This document shows, piece by piece, positions 1 through 5,379 of a stretch of DNA of 8,224 bases. Below the pieces are notes generated by a model. The model had not been told where the DNA came from, did no database searches, and saw only the letters and a list, made by a program, of their open reading frames with translations. This DNA comes from Candidatus Nomurabacteria bacterium (GTDB lineage Bacteria > Patescibacteriota > Minisyncoccia > Phycocordibacterales > UBA9973). A program made the position numbers and the translations under genes. The stretch covers positions 1 through 8,224 of the forward strand of contig CALRHN010000015.1 of the NCBI GenBank assembly GCA_943359425.1. The letters run 5' to 3'. The stretch's first letter is position 1; each line of letters opens with the position of its first letter.

Positions 1-669
1 ATGCTCGGCCTCGTCGGCGGCATCCACGTGACGCCCGGACCATTTTCTATTTATCGCAAATCCGTCTTTGATACGATCGGCAAATTCCGCAAGGCGCATA
101 ACACCGAAGACATGGAGATCGCCTACCGCATGCAGACGAATCATTTCATCATTGAACAGTGCCACGACGCCTTCGTCTATACGGTCGCACCCCGTTCGGT
201 GAAGAAACTGTACAAACAGCGTCTCCGCTGGATCTACGGATTCATCCAGAACACGATCGACTACCGCCGCGTTCTCTTCCGTCCGCGCTACGGCAACTTT
301 GCCATCTTCACTCTGCCATCAGGCATTCTCGCCGTCATCGCTGTCTTATATCTTTTCGCAGTGAGCGCGTACGAGCTCGTGCACTTTGCCGTACAGGGCA
401 TCGTGCGATTGCAGACTGTCGGATTCCATTTGCCGCCGGTGCATCTCAACTGGTTTTTCTGGAATACGCAGTCGCTCATCTTTATCAGCATCATCATGTA
501 CGGACTCTTCTTCCTGCTCATCATCCTCGGCAAGCGTATGGCAGGCAGGCCGTTCCGCGCATCTTTCGACGTCTTCTGCTTCCTCGGAGTTTTCGGCGTC
601 GTTGCGCCGTTCTGGTTCATGCGCGCGGCATGGAAGACGGTAACCGCCCAAGGCACGAGTTGGCGTTAA
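1..669 (+). CDS. GT2-type membrane glycosyltransferase, C-terminal part (5' end outside window)
   Basis: This is the C-terminal part of a processive-type family 2 glycosyltransferase, which moves a sugar from a nucleotide sugar to a growing glycan or lipid at the cytoplasmic membrane. The visible 222 residues hold the TED motif (residues 35-37, the catalytic-base region) and QRLRW (73-77), the Q-x-x-R-W acceptor/product motif of cellulose-synthase-like and hyaluronan-synthase-like enzymes. Hydrophobic segments follow at about 101-128, 153-178 and 188-206. The nucleotide-binding DxD part is missing, so the ATG at base 1 is probably an internal Met and the gene starts upstream. The 'GPF' segment before TED is also typical of the family. 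The stop is TAA, and the next gene starts 6 bases later, so the two are probably co-transcribed. Substrate and product cannot be read from this fragment; exopolysaccharide or glycolipid synthesis is inference. Confidence 0.88.
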   Translation: MLGLVGGIHVTPGPFSIYRKSVFDTIGKFRKAHNTEDMEIAYRMQTNHFIIEQCHDAFVYTVAPRSVKKLYKQRLRWIYGFIQNTIDYRRVLFRPRYGNFAIFTLPSGILAVIAVLYLFAVSAYELVHFAVQGIVRLQTVGFHLPPVHLNWFFWNTQSLIFISIIMYGLFFLLIILGKRMAGRPFRASFDVFCFLGVFGVVAPFWFMRAAWKTVTAQGTSWR

Positions 670-675
670 TTTTTT

Positions 676-1368
676 ATGAATCCTACACCTATCGACTGGA
701 GAAAATATTTCGTTGTATTCGTCATCACGGTCTGTCTCTTCGGCACCGCATTCTATTTGAGTTCGTATTTCAATAACCGAAAAGTTGATCAATTGAAATC
801 CATTCAGGACAAGATCTCGGTCGACATCGCCTCGTCAGAGACACAGTTCCAGCTCTTGCAGGAACTCTCTTGTCAGGACGTTGCGCAAGGGACGCTCACC
901 GATGCGTTGAACGACTTGGCGGCCAAGATCTCCTACAGCGAACAGAATCTTCAGAATCAGACACAGGTGACGGAACTGAAACGCTACTACTCACTCCTCG
1001 AGATCAAAGACTATCTCCTCGTCCAGAAGATCAAGGCGAAGTGTGGCACGACGGTTATTCCGATATTCTATTTCTACACAACGGCCGAGAACTGCAGCGA
1101 ATGTATCCGTCAGTCTGCCGTGCTCACCGAACTGCGCGACACATTCCCGATGCTGCGTGTCTATTCGTTCGACTATACGACGGACCTCTCTGCCCTCCAA
1201 TCGCTCGAGAAGATATTCAAAGTGAAAGATACCGAACTGCCCGCCCTCGTCATGAATGAGCATCTCTACACCGGATTCCACTCCATCGAAGATATCGAGA
1301 AGATCCTGCCCGAGCTCGCCAAGAGCCAGGCCTTGAAGGAAAAGGCGGCGGTAAAGGTTGAGCAATAG
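676..1368 (+). CDS. Membrane-anchored thioredoxin-like protein with CxxC motif
   Basis: This 230-residue protein has one N-terminal membrane segment (about 11-32), so the rest probably lies outside the cytoplasm. Residues 35-120 are helical, Gln/Glu/Lys-rich and possibly coiled-coil. A C-terminal domain of about 126-213 looks like a thioredoxin fold: a hydrophobic beta strand (FYFYTT), then CSEC (140-143) at the place of the redox CxxC, and a later Leu-Pro (188-189) at the place of the cis-proline. Two more cysteines (66 and 123) lie before the domain. A disulfide oxidoreductase or a redox-fold scaffold is possible; the exact role is unknown to me. It starts 6 bases after the glycosyltransferase stop, with only a T-run and no Shine-Dalgarno sequence before the ATG, so it is probably co-transcribed and translated by coupling. 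The C-terminus is Lys/Ala-rich. The stop is TAG, followed closely by a terminator-like hairpin. Confidence 0.78.
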   Translation: MNPTPIDWRKYFVVFVITVCLFGTAFYLSSYFNNRKVDQLKSIQDKISVDIASSETQFQLLQELSCQDVAQGTLTDALNDLAAKISYSEQNLQNQTQVTELKRYYSLLEIKDYLLVQKIKAKCGTTVIPIFYFYTTAENCSECIRQSAVLTELRDTFPMLRVYSFDYTTDLSALQSLEKIFKVKDTELPALVMNEHLYTGFHSIEDIEKILPELAKSQALKEKAAVKVEQ

Positions 1369-1375
1369 AAATCGC

Positions 1376-1420
1376 TCCCCCCAAAAACCTTTTAGTAAAT
1401 AAGGGGTTTTTGCTTGGGGA
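1376..1420 (+). terminator. Strong hairpin, probable terminator after the thioredoxin-like gene
   Basis: The inner stem pairs 1382-1394 with 1400-1412 (13 bp including two G-T wobbles) around a five-base loop. An outer TCCCC/GGGGA pairing at about 1377-1381 and 1416-1420 extends it past a small bulge. The 3' arm contains GGGGTTTTTG, so the T-tract is part of the stem, as in A-tract/T-tract bidirectional terminators. It begins 8 bases after the TAG stop, which fits termination of the upstream pair of genes. Confidence 0.65.
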
Positions 1421-1431
1421 AAAGTATGTTC

Positions 1432-1461
1432 TTGCCAAAGCGGCGAGGGGAGGGGTATACT
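1432..1461 (+). promoter_or_regulatory. Sigma-70-like promoter for the small cysteine-rich gene
   Basis: The -35 box TTGCCA (1432-1437, five of six consensus bases) and the -10 box TATACT (1456-1461, five of six) are separated by 18 bp. The spacer contains two GGGG runs. Transcription would start near 1468, after the preceding terminator hairpin, and leave a leader of about 37 bases before the ATG at 1505. No Shine-Dalgarno sequence lies close to that ATG; an AAGG at 1474-1477 is too far away. Confidence 0.62.
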
Positions 1462-1504
1462 TTCGGCATTATCAAGGTCAGCTAATTTTTAGTATCTTTT
1501 AATC

Positions 1505-1843
1505 ATGAATCCACAGAAACATGTTATGAAAGTTGTCGGTGTGCTCGTCGTCATTGTGATCGCTGTATTCTTCATCGTGAAGTTTGGTGGCAATAGCGGA
1601 CAGACAGGAAAAGTTTATAACCCAGCTTCGATGACAGTCGATACCTCTCATCCAGGCATAAATAACTGCAACCCTAATAACACTGGTTCTACCTGTACGA
1701 GCACCTGCGATCAAGGTAATCCTCCAACGTGTTTTCATCATTCGGTATACACATATTCAAATGGTACCACCTGTGACAATGTTGCCGCCGGTGCTTGTCC
1801 AATCGTTGTTAACCCAGGACACACGACTACTCCTGCAAATTAA
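1505..1843 (+). CDS. Small membrane-anchored six-cysteine protein, unknown function
   Basis: I do not recognise this 112-residue protein. It has a short positively charged N-terminus, a strong hydrophobic helix at about 8-26 (uncleaved anchor or signal peptide), then a domain rich in Asn, Thr, Gly, Ser and Pro with six cysteines at 55, 64, 68, 76, 90 and 98. An even cysteine number in an exported, low-charge domain suggests three disulfides, and the neighbouring CxxC protein is a conceivable oxidising partner (inference). The tail is Thr/Pro-rich. Base composition is more AT-rich than the neighbours, which could mean fast evolution or transfer. It has its own promoter upstream and a perfect terminator 20 bases after the TAA stop, so it is probably a single-gene unit. 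The first ATG was chosen because it gives the full charged N-terminus; Met8 is the alternative. A real gene is likely from the flanking signals, but no homology can be claimed. Confidence 0.68.
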   Translation: MNPQKHVMKVVGVLVVIVIAVFFIVKFGGNSGQTGKVYNPASMTVDTSHPGINNCNPNNTGSTCTSTCDQGNPPTCFHHSVYTYSNGTTCDNVAAGACPIVVNPGHTTTPAN

Positions 1844-1863
1844 ACATTTAAAGATTTTATCTG

Positions 1864-1898
1864 AAAATAAAAACACCCTTTACGGGTGTTTTTATTTT
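1864..1898. terminator. Bidirectional intrinsic terminator shared by converging units
   Basis: There is a perfect 15-bp inverted repeat, 1864-1878 against 1884-1898, around a five-base loop. The arms are AAAATAAAAACACCC and its exact complement. Each strand reads a GC-containing core stem followed by a T-rich tract, so it can stop plus-strand transcripts of the cysteine-rich gene and minus-strand transcripts leaving tRNA-Thr, whose 3' end lies 8 bases away. Confidence 0.9.
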
Positions 1899-1906
1899 CT
1901 TTACGG

Positions 1907-1979
1907 AGCCGCCTCTCGGATTCGAACCGAGGACCTTCACTTTACAAAAGTGTTGCTCTACCAACTGAGCTAAGGCGGC
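1907..1979 (-). tRNA. tRNA-Thr (anticodon UGU)
   Basis: The minus strand folds into a full 73-nt cloverleaf. The acceptor stem is GCCGCCT/AGGCGGC, the D stem is GCTC/GAGC with loop AGTTGGTA, and the T stem is CTCGG/CCGAG with loop TTCGAAT. The anticodon loop TTTGTAA gives anticodon TGT (genomic 1944-1946), which reads ACA and other ACN threonine codons. The pair at the top of the anticodon stem (27-43) is an A-A mismatch. The discriminator base is U73. The sequence continues CCG, so CCA is not encoded and must be added enzymatically. The gene starts 14 bases after the stop of the upstream small membrane protein and is probably processed from the rpsB-tsf transcript. Confidence 0.96.
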
Positions 1980-1993
1980 GTGGGTACACTCTA

Positions 1994-2389
1994 CTATTCT
2001 TTCGTCTGTTTATCAACCGGTGCTTGTTCGAGCTCCTGAATCTTCGCCTTGTACTCCTTGATATGCTCGAGGAATTTCGACGGGCCTTCTCCGCGCTCCT
2101 TCGCTCCGCGATGGAGGAAGCCGAGCAGTTTGTCATGGACGCGCTTGTCCTGTTTGCGCACCCAGTAGGCGATACGGATCCAGAGTTTCAATGCGAGCAA
2201 TGCTCCGTGATGGATCGTAGCCTTCGTGTACTCCCGCAGACTTTGCTTGAACGCCGCATGGTCGAAACTGGGCCAGCTCTCAAGCGTTTCTTCGACGACC
2301 ACTCGTCCGGCCCGTATCTGCCATGCGCGATAGCAGACGAGGGCGACGATGAGAATGAGCGATATGATGAATAAGAAGAGTGCTACCAT
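1994..2389 (-). CDS. Small membrane-anchored protein of unknown function, after tsf
   Basis: This 131-residue protein starts with a hydrophobic helix (about 2-21) directly at the N-terminus. A basic linker follows, then a second helix of mixed hydrophobic and aromatic residues at about 58-78, and a strongly charged Lys/Glu-rich helical tail (79-131) that should be cytoplasmic. I do not recognise the family. It starts 9 bases after the tsf stop and ends with TAG 14 bases before tRNA-Thr, so it lies inside the rpsB-tsf-tRNA transcript. No Shine-Dalgarno sequence precedes the ATG; coupling to tsf translation is likely. Support for it being real is the operon spacing, the sensible membrane topology and the codon character. 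Its presence between a translation factor and a tRNA hints at a housekeeping role, but that is only inference. Confidence 0.75.
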   Translation of the reverse strand: MVALFLFIISLILIVALVCYRAWQIRAGRVVVEETLESWPSFDHAAFKQSLREYTKATIHHGALLALKLWIRIAYWVRKQDKRVHDKLLGFLHRGAKERGEGPSKFLEHIKEYKAKIQELEQAPVDKQTKE

Positions 2390-2398
2390 AGGATTGTT

Positions 2399-3160
2399 TT
2401 ATGCGACGGAAGCGACGCTGTAGGATTCGAGCGTTGCGCCGGCCTTTGCGAGCAGCGCGCCCACGGTGAGGTCAGGATTCTTGATGAAGGCCTGATCGAC
2501 GAGCGTGCGTTCTTTGAAATATGTATCGATCTTGCCGTCGAGGATCTTCTGTTTTATCTCGGCAGGTTTGTCGAGGTCGGCAACTTCTTTCGAACAAAGT
2601 TCCGTGACTGCGGCACGCGTGTCGGCAGGGATGTCAGTCTTCGTCCGGTATTCCGGATGCATGGCCGCGATATGCATGGCGATGTCTTTCGCTAGGTCTT
2701 CCGTTCCGCCGGTGAGGGCGACGACGACGCCTGAACGGCCACCGTGAACGTATGAGCCGATCGTTGCACCTTCGACTGTGATGATGTCACCGAGCTTGAT
2801 ATTCTCTCCGACTTTTTGAATGACGGGATTGATGTCGTTCTCGGCATCGATCGCGCCTCCGGCGAGGGCTTTCTTCGCGAGGAGTGCGGCGAGGTCGGTA
2901 AAGTCGCTGTTTTTCGCGACGAAGTCTGTCTCACAGCGGAGCGTCAGCATGACGGCCTTGCTGCCGGATTTCTCAACAGCAACGACGCCATTCGTCGCTT
3001 CCCGATCGGATTTCTTCGCAGCGATCTCGGTGGATTTCTTCTTCAATATCATGAGGGCCGTTTCCATGTTGCCTCCGGCCTCTTCGAGCGCTTTCTTGCA
3101 TTGCATGACGGAGACGCCTGTCTGGTCGCGCAATTCTTTAATTTGTTCGGTGGTGATCAT
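2399..3160 (-). CDS. tsf: Translation elongation factor Ts
   Basis: EF-Ts is the nucleotide exchange factor that releases GDP from EF-Tu in the cytoplasm. The 253-residue protein starts with the UBA-like domain (about 1-55) carrying the family signature LRDQTGVSVMQCKKALEEAGG, truncated by one lysine-to-alanine type of variation from the usual pattern. TDFVAK (78-83) is the core contact with the EF-Tu G domain. The segment IAMHIAAMHPEY (160-171) and the C-terminal F-KERTLVDQAFIK region (215-227) are also typical. The open frame continues upstream to 3286, but the first 42 residues would overlap rpsB and look unlike EF-Ts, so the ATG at 3158-3160 is chosen. It follows rpsB after 64 bases, the classic rpsB-tsf order. 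No Shine-Dalgarno sequence is visible. The length lies between the short Thermus-type and the longer enterobacterial proteins. The stop is TAA. Confidence 0.97.
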   Translation of the reverse strand: MITTEQIKELRDQTGVSVMQCKKALEEAGGNMETALMILKKKSTEIAAKKSDREATNGVVAVEKSGSKAVMLTLRCETDFVAKNSDFTDLAALLAKKALAGGAIDAENDINPVIQKVGENIKLGDIITVEGATIGSYVHGGRSGVVVALTGGTEDLAKDIAMHIAAMHPEYRTKTDIPADTRAAVTELCSKEVADLDKPAEIKQKILDGKIDTYFKERTLVDQAFIKNPDLTVGALLAKAGATLESYSVASVA

Positions 3161-3194
3161 ATGAGTGTGTAGTGATTTCAAAAAATTGGTAAGC

Positions 3195-3208
3195 GGCGCC
3201 GGAGCGCC
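3195..3208 (-). promoter_or_regulatory. Small hairpin in the rpsB-tsf spacer
   Basis: GGCGC (3204-3208 read on the minus strand) pairs with GCGCC (3195-3199) around a four-base loop. On the minus strand a run of six T begins about 10 bases after it, too far for a standard terminator. It could be a weak attenuator, a processing site or an RNA-stability element that sets different levels of S2 and EF-Ts. Only the 5-bp stem is actually seen; function is inference. Confidence 0.35.
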
Positions 3209-3224
3209 TGAACGATAGCGGGAA

Positions 3225-3938
3225 CTAGGCAGCCGCCGCTTCGGGGCGGACAGCGAGACCGCTGCGGTAGGCTTCGGCGAGAGCATCGACGAAGTAGGCG
3301 ATCGAGGTCATGGATGCATCGTTGCCGAGGATCGGATGATCGATGTTCTTGATATCGCAGTCAGTGTTGAGCAGAGCGATGACGGGAACTCCCATGACGC
3401 GCGCTTCGGCAACGGCGATGTATTCGCGCTTCGGATCGACGACGAGGAGAGCGTCAGGCATTTTCTTCAGCGTCACGAGTCCGCCGAAATGCGTGTTCAT
3501 CTTCTCGACTTCGCGGTCGATGAGCAGGCGCTCTTTCTTCGTGTATTTTTCGAGTTCGCCTTTCTCCTTCTGCTCGCGGAGATCTTCGAGGCGGGCGATG
3601 CGTTTCTTGATTTCAGAAAAGTTTGTGAGAATGCCGCCGACCCATCGTTCGGTCACGTACGGCATCACGAGCTCTGCGGCTGCGCGGCCGACAGTCGCTT
3701 TCGCTTCAGGCTTTACGCCGACCATGAGCACTTGCTTGCCGGTGGCGCCGAGAGACTTCATGAACGCTTCCGCGCTCGCAAGGAGCTCTTCGGTCTTCTC
3801 GAGGTCAATAATATCTACCTTATTCTTCGTGGCAAAGATGTACTTTGCCGTTGACGGATGGCGGCGGCTCTTCGAATATCCGAAGTGAGCGCCTGCTTTG
3901 AACATCTCGTCGATGACGGGGGAATTGTCTTTTTGCAT
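3225..3938 (-). CDS. rpsB: 30S ribosomal protein S2 (uS2)
   Basis: S2 binds late to the back of the 30S subunit, between head and body. The 237-residue length is normal for the family. Signature segments are AGAHFGYSKSRRHPS (15-29), close to the usual A-G-x-H-F-G-H start; RWVGGILTNF (98-107), the most conserved S2 motif; and PDALLVVDPKREYIAVAEA (161-179) followed by a GVPVIALL strand and IDHPILGNDAS (199-209). A basic, charged helical hairpin lies at about 108-148, and an Ala-rich tail ends the protein. An AGGTG sequence eight bases before the ATG is the only convincing Shine-Dalgarno-like sequence in the window, and it lies partly in a palindrome. It heads the minus-strand operon rpsB-tsf-membrane protein-tRNA-Thr and is divergent from proS. 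The stop is TAG. rpsB is autoregulated by S2 in enterobacteria; whether that happens here is unknown. Confidence 0.98.
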   Translation of the reverse strand: MQKDNSPVIDEMFKAGAHFGYSKSRRHPSTAKYIFATKNKVDIIDLEKTEELLASAEAFMKSLGATGKQVLMVGVKPEAKATVGRAAAELVMPYVTERWVGGILTNFSEIKKRIARLEDLREQKEKGELEKYTKKERLLIDREVEKMNTHFGGLVTLKKMPDALLVVDPKREYIAVAEARVMGVPVIALLNTDCDIKNIDHPILGNDASMTSIAYFVDALAEAYRSGLAVRPEAAAA

Positions 3939-3950
3939 GGTGAATTCACC
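3939..3950 (-). promoter_or_regulatory. 12-bp palindrome covering the rpsB ribosome binding site
   Basis: GGTGAATTCACC is a perfect palindrome lying directly against the rpsB ATG. On the rpsB transcript its first half supplies the GGUG of the Shine-Dalgarno sequence AGGUG, and its second half (CACC) can pair with it to form a 4-bp stem around AAUU. The stem is short, so sequestering of the ribosome binding site is possible but weak. Confidence 0.4.
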
Positions 3951-4011
3951 TATTGATTAATGCTCCTTTCGAGGGGAGGCTTCCGTTTTTAAGCATTACA
4001 GCCTATCTACA

Positions 4012-4029
4012 GTCCGACCTAGGTCGGAC
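4012..4029. repeat. Perfect 18-bp palindrome between rpsB and proS
   Basis: GTCCGACCTAGGTCGGAC reads the same on both strands with no spacer. It lies 16 bp before the TATAAT at 4045, so it overlaps the -35 region of that promoter candidate. If rpsB transcription starts near 4036, it would instead be a stable hairpin at the 5' end of the mRNA. It could be the operator of a dimeric repressor, an RNA structure, or a copy of a dispersed palindromic element. Its 16-bp core has the same outer TCCG/CGGA ends as the palindrome inside tgt. Confidence 0.75.
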
Positions 4030-4077
4030 CACGGATGCGTCGAGTATAATAACAGAAAAAGCCCCTAATAGCAAACA

Positions 4078-4106
4078 TTGTCGGGAGGGGAGTTTTAGGG
4101 TAGTAT
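4078..4106 (+). promoter_or_regulatory. Candidate promoter giving a near-leaderless proS transcript
   Basis: TTGTCG (4078-4083, four of six -35 bases) and TAGTAT (4101-4106, four of six -10 bases) are separated by exactly 17 bp. Seven bases lie between the -10 box and the proS ATG at 4114, so transcription would start at or next to the start codon. This agrees with the lack of a Shine-Dalgarno sequence before proS. The match is moderate, and the TATAAT at 4045 is an alternative. Confidence 0.4.
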
Positions 4107-4113
4107 AGCCCTT

Positions 4114-5364
4114 ATGAAGCAGTCAACACTATTTACCAAGACACAGAAGGAGAGCCCTGCCGACGAGGTCTCCAAAAACGCCGAGCTCCTCATCAAGGCC
4201 GGCTTTATCAACAAAGAAATGGCAGGCGTCTATTCCTACCTACCGCTCGGCCTCCGCGTTATGAAGAAGATCACGGGCATCATCCGCGATGAGATGAATG
4301 CCATCGGCGGACAGGAGATAGTCATGACGGCGCTCCAAGATCAAGCGCTCTGGGAGAAGACTGATCGCTGGGACGACAAGAAAGTCGATATCTGGTTCAA
4401 GACCAAACTGAAGAGCGGAAGCGAGATAGGACTCGGCTGGAGCCATGAAGAACCGCTCGTTGCTATCATGAAGAATTTTATTTCTTCGTATCGCGATCTG
4501 CCGACGGCTGTCTATCAGTTCCAGACAAAATTCCGCAACGAGACGCGCGCGAAGTCAGGCATCATGCGCTGCCGCGAATTCGTCATGAAGGACCTCTATT
4601 CGTTCTCGCGCAACGAAGCCGAGCACGAAGCGTTCTATGAGAAAGCCAAAGAGGCCTATAAAAATATTTTCAAGCGCGCCGGCATCGGCCATCTGACATA
4701 TCTGACCTTCGCATCCGGCGGAATCTTTTCGAAATACTCGCATGAATTCCAGACAGTAACGGCGGCGGGTGAAGACACTATCTATATAGACGAAGAAAAG
4801 GGCATTGCGGTCAACCACGAAGTCCTCACGGACGAAGTGCTCGCACAGATCGGCACGTCGCGCGAGAAACTCGTCGAACAGACAGCCGTCGAAGTCGGAA
4901 ATATCTTCACGCTCTCCGATCGTTTCTCGAAACCGCTCGGCCTCAAATTCAAAGACGAGAACGGCGAAGAGAAAAACGTCTTCATGGGCTGTTACGGCAT
5001 CGGGCCCGGACGCCTCATGGGCACGATCGTCGAGACGCTCTCCGACGACAAGGGCATGATCTGGCCCGAATCTGTTGCGCCGTTCCGCGTGCACCTACTC
5101 GCGCTCGGCGAAGACGCCGATGCGCGCGATGAAGCGGAGAAACTCTATACGCAGTTGCAAGCACAGGGAATCGAAGTTCTCTTCGATGACCGCACGGCAG
5201 TATCCGCAGGAGAAAAATTCGCCGACGCCGACCTCATCGGAATCCCATGGCGCGTTGTCATCTCTCCGCGCAGTCTGAAAGACGGCGGCGTTGAAGTGAA
5301 GAAGCGCACTGAAGAGAAGGGAAGTGTCATCAAGATCGAAGATTTTATCGCCTCGCTCAAATAA
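4114..5364 (+). CDS. proS: Prolyl-tRNA synthetase, short form without editing domain
   Basis: ProRS charges tRNA-Pro with proline in the cytoplasm (class II synthetase). Of 416 residues, motif 1 is at about 38-52 (GVYSYLPLGLRVMKK). The loop GWSHEEP (108-114) takes the place of the usual G-P-T-H-E-E. Motif 2 runs 138-164 with FRNETR, the RCREF arginines and MKDLYSF. Motif 3 is GCYGIGPGRL (292-301), where most ProRS read GIGVSR. The HGTP anticodon-binding domain fills about 324-416. Typical bacterial ProRS has about 570 residues because a roughly 180-residue INS domain lies between motifs 2 and 3 and removes alanine from tRNA-Pro. Here that interval holds only about 125 residues, so editing in cis is absent, as in some alphaproteobacterial and other reduced forms. 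It is first in the proS-mreB-mreC-tgt unit. No Shine-Dalgarno sequence is visible. The stop is TAA. Confidence 0.96.
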   Translation: MKQSTLFTKTQKESPADEVSKNAELLIKAGFINKEMAGVYSYLPLGLRVMKKITGIIRDEMNAIGGQEIVMTALQDQALWEKTDRWDDKKVDIWFKTKLKSGSEIGLGWSHEEPLVAIMKNFISSYRDLPTAVYQFQTKFRNETRAKSGIMRCREFVMKDLYSFSRNEAEHEAFYEKAKEAYKNIFKRAGIGHLTYLTFASGGIFSKYSHEFQTVTAAGEDTIYIDEEKGIAVNHEVLTDEVLAQIGTSREKLVEQTAVEVGNIFTLSDRFSKPLGLKFKDENGEEKNVFMGCYGIGPGRLMGTIVETLSDDKGMIWPESVAPFRVHLLALGEDADARDEAEKLYTQLQAQGIEVLFDDRTAVSAGEKFADADLIGIPWRVVISPRSLKDGGVEVKKRTEEKGSVIKIEDFIASLK

Positions 5365-5379
5365 TTCTCCGCATTTCCA

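Larger units (their letters stand above)
3951..4113. promoter_or_regulatory. Divergent rpsB/proS regulatory region
   Basis: These bases separate two diverging operons and hold no gene. From left to right I see the end of the rpsB leader, the perfect 18-bp palindrome at 4012-4029, and a TATAAT at 4045-4050 on the plus strand overlapped by a TATACT on the minus strand (4043-4048). Next come CCCC/GGGG runs at 4062-4065 and 4087-4090 that could form a weak stem, and last a promoter candidate close to proS. The overlapping -10-like boxes could start transcription both ways, giving rpsB a leader of about 100 bases that includes the palindrome as a hairpin. A second rpsB -10 candidate is TGTAAT (4001-3996 on the minus strand). 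No good -35 box was found for either of these. Confidence 0.55.

Noticed and set aside
346..792. Minus-strand open frame of 148 codons opposite the glycosyltransferase
   Set aside because: It is a shadow of the glycosyltransferase coding strand, with no recognisable motif.
1886..2374. Plus-strand open frame of 162 codons across the tRNA and small membrane gene
   Set aside because: Its first part is the antisense of tRNA-Thr and the rest is the complement of the minus-strand operon gene. The minus-strand protein has a clear membrane helix and fitting operon spacing.
3161..3286. N-terminal extension of tsf to an earlier ATG
   Set aside because: The added 42 residues overlap the rpsB end and spacer and do not look like EF-Ts. 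The family start (short N-terminus before LRDQTG) fits the ATG at 3160.
4055..4097. Possible terminator between the regulatory region and proS (AAAAGCCCC with GGGGAGTTTT)
   Set aside because: The arms are separated by about 20 unpaired bases and would stop transcription just before proS or on the strand opposite it. It is noted only as weak structure in the region entry.
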